Shown: piece after piece, positions 8,102 through 16,495 of the stretch
How positions within the stretch are numbered: position 1 is the first letter of the stretch
Layout of the letters: every line of letters starts with the position of its first letter
Assembly (NCBI GenBank): GCA_024401495.1
Contig: JAKSKW010000011.1
Coordinates: 1-59,124, forward strand
Source: Paludibacteraceae bacterium
GTDB taxonomy: Bacteria > Bacteroidota > Bacteroidia > Bacteroidales > Paludibacteraceae
Direction of reading: 5' to 3'
DNA: 59,124 bases
Program-made: the position numbers and the translations under genes
Notes under the pieces: generated by a model
Databases searched by the model: none
The model's input: the letters and a program-made list of their open reading frames with translations, nothing else
Told to the model about the DNA's origin: nothing

Positions 8102-8962
8102 ATGAAGAGATTATTTGCCTCAATAGCACTAATGGCGACGATACTATCTGCGTCGGCCCAAAACCAGCTTTTTTTCAAACACATGTTTGAGAATAAAACT
8201 GCCGATGAGACCATCGTCGGCCACGGATATCGTGATGATTGGGGATTCTATAAAAGCAATGGCGGAAAATTTATCCTTGCCGACATGGCTATATTAAGCG
8301 CCGTCGAGCCATCGGAAAGTATCTACTGCCTGACTGTGACGTTCAACAGTGAGAATTGCCAGAATGAGGAGGAGGCAAAACATATCCTTGAGACCAGAGT
8401 GAAACCAGCCATTGAAGCGTTGGCTAACGACAAAAAGAACAAGTCGGCCTACGTGGGCGCGACAATCGACCACAGAAATCTGGAGATCTATGCCTATACT
8501 TACGATGTAGACGAATTGGAAAAAGAGTTTAGAAAATCCAAATTAGTCGCTAAAATCGGTGATAATATGAATATTTCACACATGATCGACAAAAATTGGA
8601 AGATCTATCAGAATGAACTCTTCCCAGATCAGTGGAACTATCAGAATATCCAAAACCAACGAATTACAGAGGAACTACAGTCGAAGGGCGACGTGAACTC
8701 AAAACTTCATATCGTCTCGCATCTTATATCTTTCCCGTTGGATAAAAAAGCCGACGCGGATAAGTTTGCAGCCAAAGCCAAAACGTGGAAATACTATGTC
8801 GACGAGGTTGTGGAGGAAGAGGGAGTCGTGAAAGCGACAATCTCAAAAAAATCCAAAACCGATCTTGAAACAATCACCACAGTCACAATGGAAGTGATGA
8901 ATCTTGCAAAAGAATTTGGCGGTGAATACGTGGAATGGAGCACAAGAGTAATGAGAGACTAA
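8102..8962 (+). CDS. Secreted DUF695/RraB-like protein
   Basis: A 286-aa protein with a clear signal peptide (MKRLFASIALMATILSASAQ). Residues ~20-170 resemble DUF695 (DDWGFYKSNGGK, then alternating strands and helices). Residues ~200-286 resemble RraB/regulator-of-RNase-E proteins, ending in AKEFGGEYVEWSTRV, close to the GGEYDGWE ending of that family. RraB acts in the cytoplasm in Enterobacteria, so an exported version must do something else, or the name reflects the fold only. It is monocistronic and its 3' end overlaps the convergent ATPase gene by 4 bp. Confidence 0.65.
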   Translation: MKRLFASIALMATILSASAQNQLFFKHMFENKTADETIVGHGYRDDWGFYKSNGGKFILADMAILSAVEPSESIYCLTVTFNSENCQNEEEAKHILETRVKPAIEALANDKKNKSAYVGATIDHRNLEIYAYTYDVDELEKEFRKSKLVAKIGDNMNISHMIDKNWKIYQNELFPDQWNYQNIQNQRITEELQSKGDVNSKLHIVSHLISFPLDKKADADKFAAKAKTWKYYVDEVVEEEGVVKATISKKSKTDLETITTVTMEVMNLAKEFGGEYVEWSTRVMRD

Positions 8963-10230
8963 ATCGACAGAAGCCATTTCCAAGCTGGGATTACCTCAAT
9001 AGTCTTGTCTCCATAAGAGATAGTTTTTTCCTCATCATAGGTAATAACTACCAATCTTTGAGTAGGTAAGAACTTTGACAACTTCAACAAAGCTGAGATT
9101 TCCCGTTCATAAGTCGCAGAACTTTCAGAAATTGAATAAGAAACCTGTATAGCCAATTCTTGATCGGGAACGTAAAAATCTACCTCAATATTTTTATTAT
9201 AATAAAAGACGGCATCTTCCTTACCATATTTTCTAATCAGGTCAATTGCCACGATGTTTTCCAAAAGGGAAGTTCGTGCATCTATTGTCAAAAGAGATAT
9301 GATTCCACCGTCAATCATATAGTATTTTTGATTCGACGTTTGTTCAGTTATACCGTCATTTATATTCGAAACTCCAAGCAAAAGATAAGCATCCTTAGCA
9401 TATTCAATATAATTTGATGTTGTACTCTTTCCAACCTTAACACCCATCGAACTTATAATATTTGTGAGTCTTGTAATGGAGATTGGTTGCTTTACACTCT
9501 CAGCAATTTTTTTAAAAAGTACACGTAATGCTCGGATATTTTCAATATTGTTTCTTATAGCAATATCACTAACATAAACTTTTTGGAATATACTCAGAAG
9601 ATAATCTCTTTTTGATTTCAAGCCTATACACTCCGGGAAACCACCATATAGGAAATAACTCTCATAACACGACATTATTGCTGACCTTCCTTTAGTAGTG
9701 GATAATTGCACAGACAGATTCTCGTTCAATCCATGAGCTCTTAAAAACTCATTAAAAGAGAAAGGGTATATTTCTTTGATGATAAATCGACCTCCTAATT
9801 TTGAAGCAACTTCAAGAGACAACATCTTTGAATTGCTTCCCGTAACAACAACTTTGTATTTATTATCGCTTAAACGTCTGACAAACTTTTCCCACCCATC
9901 TATAATTTGTATTTCATCTAAAAATAGCATTGGTTTCTTATTACTTAAAGATCCATGGACTTCAAGAATAGTATTAAGGTCTTCAAGCAGCATACCGTCA
10001 AGACGTTCATCTTCAAAATTGACATAGACAATTTCGTCCCAACCATAACCTTCTTTTAAAAGTTGTTGAATTCTATCATATATAATAAAGGATTTTCCAC
10101 ATCGTCTTACTCCTACCAATACATAATTGGAAAAATCGTCAATTTGAACGTCCCTTTTTATAATTTGGTGAGCCATAATTTCTTCTTGATTTTCAAGCAT
10201 CACCTCTTTCAAAATTTCTTTACTAATCAT
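8959..10230 (-). CDS. AAA_14/DUF4143 ATPase
   Basis: A 423-aa cytosolic ATPase. Walker A is GVRRCGKS at residues 40-47, Walker B is MLFLDEIQ, and the sensor-like VVTGSNSKML follows. The C-terminal DUF4143 part has VDFYVPDQELAIQVSYS, a PD-(D/E)xK-like fold with Gln-Val in place of the usual Glu-Val-Lys. The family's function is unresolved. The start at 10230 lies just inside a strong inverted repeat that covers the promoter. It is closer to the protein at 47018-48223 than to that at 4038-5393. Confidence 0.85.
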   Translation of the reverse strand: MISKEILKEVMLENQEEIMAHQIIKRDVQIDDFSNYVLVGVRRCGKSFIIYDRIQQLLKEGYGWDEIVYVNFEDERLDGMLLEDLNTILEVHGSLSNKKPMLFLDEIQIIDGWEKFVRRLSDNKYKVVVTGSNSKMLSLEVASKLGGRFIIKEIYPFSFNEFLRAHGLNENLSVQLSTTKGRSAIMSCYESYFLYGGFPECIGLKSKRDYLLSIFQKVYVSDIAIRNNIENIRALRVLFKKIAESVKQPISITRLTNIISSMGVKVGKSTTSNYIEYAKDAYLLLGVSNINDGITEQTSNQKYYMIDGGIISLLTIDARTSLLENIVAIDLIRKYGKEDAVFYYNKNIEVDFYVPDQELAIQVSYSISESSATYEREISALLKLSKFLPTQRLVVITYDEEKTISYGDKTIEVIPAWKWLLSI

Positions 10231-10235
10231 AACAT

Positions 10236-10298
10236 ATTAATTTTGTCCTATACACAGGACAAAATTAATATATTATTGTCCTATACACAAGACAGAAT
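10236..10298 (-). promoter_or_regulatory. Palindromic operator over the ATPase promoter
   Basis: A perfect inverted repeat with 14-bp arms (ATTAATTTTGTCCT, inverted as AGGACAAAATTAAT) and a 6-bp spacer spans 10236-10269, six bases from the ATG. A weaker second copy (ATTGTCCTATACACAAGACA) is at 10275-10298. On the minus strand the arm contains TAATTTTG, a good -7 box, so anything bound here would block transcription. Confidence 0.65.
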
Positions 10299-10318
10299 CA
10301 ATTATTTAAAGAAAATAG

Positions 10319-10438
10319 ATAGCAGTTGTCCAAAATGAGGATTGCAAAGGGCGGGACGCCCTTGCCCCTCCTCCAACGCGAGCCCGGAGGGCGAGCGTAT
10401 AAAAGAAAAAGCATGTATTGGACAACTCGTATATAATT
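10319..10438 (+). repeat. MITE-like interspersed repeat, copy B
   Basis: A 120-bp element with AGCAGTTGTCCAAAATGAGG at the left and TTGGACAACTCGTATATAATT-type sequence at the right. It contains the AGGGCGGGACGCCCTT hairpin and a GCGAGCCCGGAGGGCGAGC hairpin. Orientation is opposite to copy A. Confidence 0.8.
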
Positions 10439-10462
10439 GCCTTATGAATTAAGCATTATGAA

Positions 10463-11188
10463 TTACTTTGAATTTCTCATTTCCTCCAAGTAGTTCAAGA
10501 ATCTGATATCGTCACCATTCATAATCAACTCTTCAGGGAAATTCAATTCCTCCGCCAACTCGTATGCGTAAGTATGGTTGGCAACATCGTATGTGATGTG
10601 GGCGTCACTACCCAAGATGATAGGCACATTCATCTGCTTACAATAACCTAACATCTCAATAAAATTCGTTCTTGCCTTCGGTTTATCACGTCCGGGGCGA
10701 AGACTACTATTATTAAGTTCAAGCAAAGTCTTTGTCTCAGCACTACACTGGACGATAGCCTGGATGTCAAGGTCGGCAGTACCGTCGACAGGATGAGATA
10801 TGATATCGACGTCGGGCCTTTTCATCGCATTTATTATAGCATCTGTATTTTCAGTGATAGTTCCATTCTTATAAGCACGACTATGCAATCCAGCGATACG
10901 GATATCCAAAGTGCGTGTGATACTCTGTGGCAAATCCACGTTTCCATCGAAGTCGATGATATTCATCTCCGAACCCATCAACAGACGCATATCTCCATAC
11001 TGACGTGGAACAACACAAAGGTTACGGTAGTAGATAGATTGGCACGAACCAGGCATATTTGGACCATGTTCAGTCACACCAAAAAGTTTGAGGCCGATTT
11101 TTTGCGCGGCATCAATCATTTCGGAAAGCGTGCTGTAGGCATGACCACTGACGATTGAATGGGTATGTAGATCTACTACTGATTTCAT
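10463..11188 (-). CDS. PHP-domain phosphatase (YcdX-like)
   Basis: A 241-aa cytosolic metal-dependent phosphoesterase of the PHP family. Metal-ligand motifs are in order: DLHTHS (residues 6-11), TEHG, GSEMN, a HSRAY segment, SHPVDG and a terminal GSDAH. The length matches YcdX-type phosphatases (~245 aa). The substrate is not deducible. The gene stands alone between a MITE copy and mscL, with its own start at 11188. Confidence 0.85.
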   Translation of the reverse strand: MKSVVDLHTHSIVSGHAYSTLSEMIDAAQKIGLKLFGVTEHGPNMPGSCQSIYYRNLCVVPRQYGDMRLLMGSEMNIIDFDGNVDLPQSITRTLDIRIAGLHSRAYKNGTITENTDAIINAMKRPDVDIISHPVDGTADLDIQAIVQCSAETKTLLELNNSSLRPGRDKPKARTNFIEMLGYCKQMNVPIILGSDAHITYDVANHTYAYELAEELNFPEELIMNGDDIRFLNYLEEMRNSK

Positions 11189-11260
11189 CGGAGTTGTAAA
11201 ATAATAATTTGTTCAACGACAAATATAATGAAATTATAAATGCGAAATGAGGAAAAATCA

Positions 11261-11286
11261 AAAAAGGCGACCGAAGCCGCCTTTTT
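11261..11286 (-). terminator. Rho-independent terminator after mscL
   Basis: AAAAAGGCG and CGCCTTTTT form a stem around an 8-nt loop, with a T-run on either strand; it sits just beyond the mscL stop. Confidence 0.7.
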
Positions 11287-11305
11287 ATCCGTTTATTAAG
11301 GATTC

Positions 11306-11734
11306 TTATTTGTTCTTCAACAAATCTCTGATCTCTGTAAGAAGAACCTCCTCCTTGCTTGGTGCTGGTGGTTCTGGAGCAGGAGCTGGAGCCTCCTCCT
11401 TCTTCTTGTTAAGCTTAGCCATCAAACGAACAGCAGCGAAGATACAGATTGCAACGATCAAGAAATCGAATGTTACCTGTAGGAAGTTACCGTAGTTTAG
11501 AGTGACCGCGTCAACTGCAGCTGTTGTGTCAGTAGCAGGAACAGCGTCCTTCAAAACAACCTTCAAATCTGTGAAGTTAACACCTCCAACAACTGTACCG
11601 ATAAGCGGCATCATGATGTCAGAAACCATTGAAGTCACGATCTTACCGAATGCACCACCGATGATCACACCAATTGCCATGTCGACAACATTGCCCTTCA
11701 TGGCGAAATCCTTAAAATCACTAATTAAGCTCAT
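11306..11734 (-). CDS. mscL: Large-conductance mechanosensitive channel MscL
   Basis: A 142-aa inner-membrane channel that releases solutes on hypo-osmotic shock. The N-terminal amphipathic helix and TM1 are classic ([27 protein letters not shown]), a variable periplasmic loop follows (residues ~60-80), then TM2 ([19 protein letters not shown]) and a C-terminal bundle helix ([12 protein letters not shown]). A proline/alanine linker ([11 protein letters not shown]) precedes that helix. The gene is monocistronic with a strong terminator. Confidence 0.97.
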   Translation of the reverse strand: MSLISDFKDFAMKGNVVDMAIGVIIGGAFGKIVTSMVSDIMMPLIGTVVGGVNFTDLKVVLKDAVPATDTTAAVDAVTLNYGNFLQVTFDFLIVAICIFAAVRLMAKLNKKKEEAPAPAPEPPAPSKEEVLLTEIRDLLKNK

Positions 11735-11828
11735 TTCTAAAAATTTTTGTTAGCCTTAAATATTTTTGACAAATATAAAGGTTTTTAAAAAGATAATCAA
11801 AATTCAATTTCAAAATTATTCAAACCAA

Positions 11829-11897
11829 TGTAGAGACGGGGCATGCCTCGTCTAAGCAAAATAATTTCCAAAAAGACGGGGCATGCCCCGTCTCTAC
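11829..11897. repeat. Double GTAGAGACG palindromic element
   Basis: Two related palindromes 42 bp apart: GTAGAGACGGGGCATGCCTC (with CGTCT) and AAAGACGGGGCATGCCCCGT (with CTCTAC). Outer ends are mutually inverted, so the whole 69 bp can also pair. It lies in the spacer between mscL and the hydrolase gene and belongs to the same family as the elements at 45334, 53295 and 54936. Confidence 0.8.
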
Positions 11898-11929
11898 GGA
11901 TATTTTTCCAAATTCCCCGTATTTACAAA

Positions 11930-13882
11930 TTACTCCAAAATAATCTTGACTACCTTCTTCTCAGTTTTACCCAAATAAACTCCTTTTGAGTATCCTTTCT
12001 CTTTCAAAATATATGGAAGACGGTACGATTCTCCTTCGATTTCATCACATTTTCTGCCGAATATATCGTAGATTTCATACGACTGAATCTCCTCTGCGTC
12101 GACCATATCAACGTTAGTAGGATCATACTCAGTGAAAATGAATTTGTCGATGTTGATCCAGTCGCCAACAATATTCATACGCAAAATATGCTGTCCCTGA
12201 GGCAACTTACTCAAAGTTCGTGTTTCAGTCTCAAGATAACTCTCCCAATCATTGTCGTTAGGTGGTGTCTGCATCATATCTGTGATCTCCTTACCATCAA
12301 GAAGAAGTTGGATTCCAGAATTTTCTCCACCTGAAGAAAGGATAGCCTGAATATTATAATAAGCCTCGTTCTCAATATTGACAGTGTACTCAAGCCACTC
12401 CTCTTTCTGAGCGTAACCTACAGCGTATTCATCGGATTTATCTTTCAAAGCGTAAACATCAACACCTGTCTCCAAGCGGTATCCCTCTCCACGGTTTTGT
12501 CTGTCCTTATCGTGGTAAGAAATTCCGTCGCTACCATTATCAAAATGCTCAGCCTCCACAACACCTGGAATACTGATTGCCTTACCTAAGAATGGAGTCT
12601 TAGGTATTGTTGCACCTGGAGTGATATAGATACGGTAACCATAAAGTTTGCTTGTGACATTTACTGGCACCACGATTCTACCATTATTGACTGTGTAAGT
12701 GCTATTGGCAAGAGTCTGCGGACCATCCACAGCCTTATCCTTGTTCTCCCAAGTCACCACCTCAACTTTTACCTCAACTTCATTACCCATCCAAGAAGGG
12801 ACACCATCAATAGTAACGTCGACAGAACCGACACTTGATCCACCCAACACTACGCTTGCCTCACGCATTTTCTTGTTGACAGCAGCAAAACCATCCAATC
12901 CATCGCTCTTATCGTTTGGAGGAGTGACCGCAGCCATATAACCCTCCATGTCGCCATACCATTTGTAGAGATGCCATCCTCCACCCTTCTGATTCTGTGA
13001 AGTAAGCAAACTACCCAATCGTCCAGGAAGGTTAGTGAACCACCACGAAATCATCGCACTTTCTACACCATGACGCTCAAATTTAGCGATGAATGGGACA
13101 GAATAACCTGGACAACCCTCGTATTTCTGGTTAGCAGCGTCGGATCCGGCACAATACTCGTTGATACTGATCTTGCGTGGAGAGACATTATACTTTTTCT
13201 CCATGCTGCGATAATGGTTGAGAGCATCCACAAAACCACCTGAACCCCACTGGTGCCAACTGATCACGTCAGGCATACAGTTGTTTTCTGAACAATACTT
13301 TACAAATGATTCCATTCTCGAAGAACTGTAGAATGCAAAGGAAGGTCCGATGATTCTGCAGCCTGGATCAAGTCGACGCAATAGATCATATGTCTTTTTC
13401 CAAAGAAACGAGTGATAATCTCCATTTGCACTATTCCAAGTACCGTAAGGCTCATTCCAAATCTCGTATCCATCGAAGTTTAGATTCGAACTCTTTCTCT
13501 TGTTTACAATTTTTGTAACCTCAGATTCCCAATTATTCCAGCCATTCCATTTGTATGGCCAACCTGGAAGGATATCCGCAAGACGGATATGCACTTTAGC
13601 AGTAGTGTTCTTCACTCTCTCGGCGGCCTTGAAAGCATCACCGATAGGTTGCTGACGACCACTGCCTGAGACAGCAGGATTAAGAAACGCATTTGGTTTT
13701 AGCGGTGCGACGTGAGTGGCAATATCCGCTGGAAGCGACTCAGTAAGTCCGTAAAGCGAACCAGAAGCCACATGAGTAACAGGGCGAATACTATCGCCGA
13801 GATTTACTTTCAGGTTAAAATCAGCAGCAAACGATGATAATGACATCGCAAGTGCTAAAGCAGTAAAAAGTCTTGTCTTCAT
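11930..13882 (-). CDS. Secreted clan GH-A glycoside hydrolase (GH39-like) with CBM6
   Basis: A 650-aa exported enzyme. Signal peptide at residues 1-20. Residues ~30-345 form a TIM-barrel hydrolase of clan GH-A: the acid/base is probably Glu144 in YEIWNEPYGTW and the nucleophile Glu242 in ISINEYC. The arrangement is closest to GH39-like or xylanase/mannanase-like enzymes, but I cannot fix the family. A beta-rich spacer follows, then a CBM6 (~440-590; VEAEHFDNG and EWLEYTVNI are typical). The last ~60 residues (YEIYDIFGRKCDE...KGVYLGKTEKKVVKIILE) look like a T9SS type A tail. Inferred role: cleavage of plant or microbial polysaccharide outside the cell. No SusC/D pair is nearby. Confidence 0.8.
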   Translation of the reverse strand: MKTRLFTALALAMSLSSFAADFNLKVNLGDSIRPVTHVASGSLYGLTESLPADIATHVAPLKPNAFLNPAVSGSGRQQPIGDAFKAAERVKNTTAKVHIRLADILPGWPYKWNGWNNWESEVTKIVNKRKSSNLNFDGYEIWNEPYGTWNSANGDYHSFLWKKTYDLLRRLDPGCRIIGPSFAFYSSSRMESFVKYCSENNCMPDVISWHQWGSGGFVDALNHYRSMEKKYNVSPRKISINEYCAGSDAANQKYEGCPGYSVPFIAKFERHGVESAMISWWFTNLPGRLGSLLTSQNQKGGGWHLYKWYGDMEGYMAAVTPPNDKSDGLDGFAAVNKKMREASVVLGGSSVGSVDVTIDGVPSWMGNEVEVKVEVVTWENKDKAVDGPQTLANSTYTVNNGRIVVPVNVTSKLYGYRIYITPGATIPKTPFLGKAISIPGVVEAEHFDNGSDGISYHDKDRQNRGEGYRLETGVDVYALKDKSDEYAVGYAQKEEWLEYTVNIENEAYYNIQAILSSGGENSGIQLLLDGKEITDMMQTPPNDNDWESYLETETRTLSKLPQGQHILRMNIVGDWINIDKFIFTEYDPTNVDMVDAEEIQSYEIYDIFGRKCDEIEGESYRLPYILKEKGYSKGVYLGKTEKKVVKIILE

Positions 13883-13955
13883 AGTATGTAGGTAATAAGA
13901 TTTACAATGTTTGTTCTTTTTCTTGGCGACCTTTTGCTCCGCCTATCTTCACCGA

Positions 13956-13963
13956 CAAAAGTA
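13956..13963 (-). promoter_or_regulatory. Predicted -7 box of the hydrolase gene
   Basis: Minus-strand TACTTTTG matches TAnnTTTG, about 75 bp upstream of the ATG at 13882. Confidence 0.45.
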
Positions 13964-14160
13964 TATCAGTAAGGAATTAAGACTGATAGATAAACGTATC
14001 AAAGAAGGTTATTCTTGATTAACAGAAAAATAAAAATGATTAACATAAAACATAAACGTTCCGCTATTTTATTAATATTCAGATTTATATAATTTTACAA
14101 ACTATATATGACACATCATCGAAACATATATGTTTTTAAGTTAATTTGTGTAATCAAAAT

Positions 14161-14288
14161 ATAGCAGTTGTCCAAAATGAGGATTGTTAAGGGCCCATGT
14201 TTGATTTATTTGGGCCCTTGCCCCTTCCCCAACGCGAGTCCGTAGGACGAGCGTAAAAAAAGCGTATTTGGACAACTCATATATAATT
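14161..14288 (+). repeat. MITE-like interspersed repeat, copy C (alternative core)
   Basis: A 128-bp copy with the same ends as copy B, but the usual GGGCGGGACGCCC hairpin is replaced by a longer GGGCCCATGTTTGATTTATT stem closing with GGGCCC. Copy E near 42.13 kb shares this core. Apart from this element the 13883-14389 spacer holds only promoter-like AT-rich sequence. Confidence 0.8.
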
Positions 14289-14389
14289 ATAATTTCCAAA
14301 TTTTCTTTAGAATATCTCGAAATATAAATTGCAAAATTATATTTTTGTAAAGTATTAGATATTAAGCGAAAAAATAATAAACATCATAT

Positions 14390-16249
14390 ATGAAAAATTT
14401 ATTTACTCCAAACCGCATTTGCATGGCTGTCCTATCCTCCATGCTGGGTTTTTCAGCATTTGCTGCTGACTGTGTAGTTAATTACACAAATTTCGACACA
14501 ACAAAAGAGACAACTATCGACTCTGTAAAGCAAGGTGGATTGCTTCGCGCAAAAATCCAAACTAATGGTAATTCAAGTTTTGACTCACTTTTAACTAACA
14601 AAAGATATACAAGTGTAGTTGGTGATCCTCGCACACTTTCTCCGTATTTCATGGAGACAGAAAGCCAAAACATGATTGTCACAGCAGGAACTATAACTGG
14701 TAATCCAGTATTTATGACCTACAAAGTAGCCAATTTGGTACCAGGTTCAGATGTTACTTTGACCTTTGACGCCTACAATTTGCTTTCTATTGAAAAGATG
14801 GAAGATTACCTTATTGAGCTAAATAAAGATAATAGCGATGACCTTATTAGAGAATTAAAATTTGGAAATTCTATCTTTTCTATGATGCCAAGTAATGGTT
14901 CTCTTCAAAAGGGAACAGGTAGGATAATGGGAAATCGTGCTTCATTGTCGGTTAGTACTGCTATGTCGCAGGGTGTGATGCCGAGTGGAGATAAAATAAG
15001 TACACCTACTAATTTTGATTATGGTACAAAAGCGATTATGTCACTTGCAAGTAAAGCCGATGCAAACGGTGAAATTTGTTTCTACTTTTATTCACAGTTT
15101 GAGGCACCAATCGCCATCGACAACATCAAAGTGGAAGGTGAAGCACAACTTGTAATTGAGTGTTTAAAGAGAATGCCAGTTTGTCCATCTTCACCTGTAA
15201 TATTTGAAATTACCAACACACTAGACAGTGTATCCTATAGTTGGAGCAATGGTGTAGAAACGTCGAACAAAAAGATATTCACAACATCATTTGATGACGT
15301 GAATGAAACTTATACTGTAAAGTGTACTATAGAAGGATCAGGTTGTCAAGCAACTTCCTCTATTGATGTCCAAACTAAAGAATGCTGTGTTTCCGCTGAT
15401 GGCAAACCGTTAGACATTATTGACGTTTTCTTCGATGATTTCGGCGAATTTTCAAATGATGGCACAGAATATACCTACATTTCAAACGGGAAAAAGACAA
15501 CAATTCCAACAACTGGAATCTACGGTCCAGGTGATAGAAAGCGTTGTGTCAACACACTACAGGAAGGTGCAAGCGTTCCATATATTAATCCCTCTAGTAA
15601 AAAAGGTACTTTAAATGATGCTTGGGCTATTACAAATATTAATCCATACAACCCAGGCGTTTTAGGCGATGCTTCAGGAGATCCTATGGGTGGTATGCTT
15701 ATAGTGGACTTATCAGGTAGTGACCTAAATGGTAGACCATTAAAAGATTTGGTAATTTACAGACACGAAGCAAATGGTAATCTTAAAGGCAAAGAAATAA
15801 CTTTTGGTTGTAAATTAGGAACCATTAATAATATTCCTCCTGTAGGAGATTTAAAAGTTGTACTAAAAAACAACGATGGAATTACACTATTTGAGGAAGG
15901 TGTAACACTTTTAGGAACATCTGAGTGGATTTCAGTAGAAGGTTCTTTTGTGTCAGAATCCGATACATTAGTGTTTGAAATCATTAATGATGCCGAAAGT
16001 TATGTAATGGCACAAGGTGATTTTGCTATCGACGATGTTTTCATCAGCTACTGTGACGATCAAACAGAGGAAGGTCTTCCTTCAAATCCAACAGGTGTTG
16101 ATGAAGTTGTCAATAGTTCAACCGTAGTGAATACTGAATATTTCAACCTTGCTGGTAAGAAAATCAACAGCAATGAGAAGGGTATTATGATTGAACGTCA
16201 GTACTTGGAAGACGGTAGCATTATCAATCACAAGATTATAAAGGAATAA
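14390..16249 (+). CDS. Large secreted protein with T9SS-like tail
   Basis: A 619-aa exported protein with a signal peptide (SMLGFSAFAADC). It is beta-rich with many aspartates, and two segments are alike: one ends APIAIDNIKVEGE (~250) and one ends DFAIDDVFISYC (~560). This resembles jelly-roll or carbohydrate-binding-like modules. A Cys-rich middle (residues ~260-350; ECLKRMPVCPSS, KECCVSADGK) separates them and is PKD/Ig-like. The end, TGVDEVVNSS...YFNLAGKKINS...HKIIKE, is a T9SS-type C-terminal domain. I recognise no catalytic motif. Probable surface or secreted binding protein. A good terminator follows. A -7-like TATTTTTG is at 14340-14347. Confidence 0.7.
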   Translation: MKNLFTPNRICMAVLSSMLGFSAFAADCVVNYTNFDTTKETTIDSVKQGGLLRAKIQTNGNSSFDSLLTNKRYTSVVGDPRTLSPYFMETESQNMIVTAGTITGNPVFMTYKVANLVPGSDVTLTFDAYNLLSIEKMEDYLIELNKDNSDDLIRELKFGNSIFSMMPSNGSLQKGTGRIMGNRASLSVSTAMSQGVMPSGDKISTPTNFDYGTKAIMSLASKADANGEICFYFYSQFEAPIAIDNIKVEGEAQLVIECLKRMPVCPSSPVIFEITNTLDSVSYSWSNGVETSNKKIFTTSFDDVNETYTVKCTIEGSGCQATSSIDVQTKECCVSADGKPLDIIDVFFDDFGEFSNDGTEYTYISNGKKTTIPTTGIYGPGDRKRCVNTLQEGASVPYINPSSKKGTLNDAWAITNINPYNPGVLGDASGDPMGGMLIVDLSGSDLNGRPLKDLVIYRHEANGNLKGKEITFGCKLGTINNIPPVGDLKVVLKNNDGITLFEEGVTLLGTSEWISVEGSFVSESDTLVFEIINDAESYVMAQGDFAIDDVFISYCDDQTEEGLPSNPTGVDEVVNSSTVVNTEYFNLAGKKINSNEKGIMIERQYLEDGSIINHKIIKE

Positions 16250-16273
16250 ACACAATTTTCTAAAATTGTTAAT

Positions 16274-16302
16274 GGGATGGGCTTTTGTCCATCCCTTTTT
16301 TT
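16274..16302 (+). terminator. Rho-independent terminator
   Basis: GGGATGGGC and GTCCATCCC pair around TTTT, followed by a T-run, 25 bp after the stop of the secreted protein. Confidence 0.85.
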
Positions 16303-16434
16303 AAAATACAATCTATATCTCGCTAACTCAAAATTTCTCCATTTCACCGTATAATTTAAAATAACCACATGATTTTCTTGTCGACGGCAACAGTTTCAAT
16401 TTGTATTTTAAATAAGAGAGTGTAAAAAATTGGG

Positions 16435-16463
16435 TTGATTGTTGAAAAAAAATAGTATATTTG
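16435..16463 (+). promoter_or_regulatory. Promoter of the TPR operon
   Basis: TTG at 16435-16437, an 18-bp spacer, then TATATTTG at 16456-16463. This fits the Bacteroidota -33/-7 arrangement and lies 33 bp before the ATG. Confidence 0.65.
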
Positions 16464-16495
16464 TTTGCACATTTGAAGTATATGTAAATTAGTCG

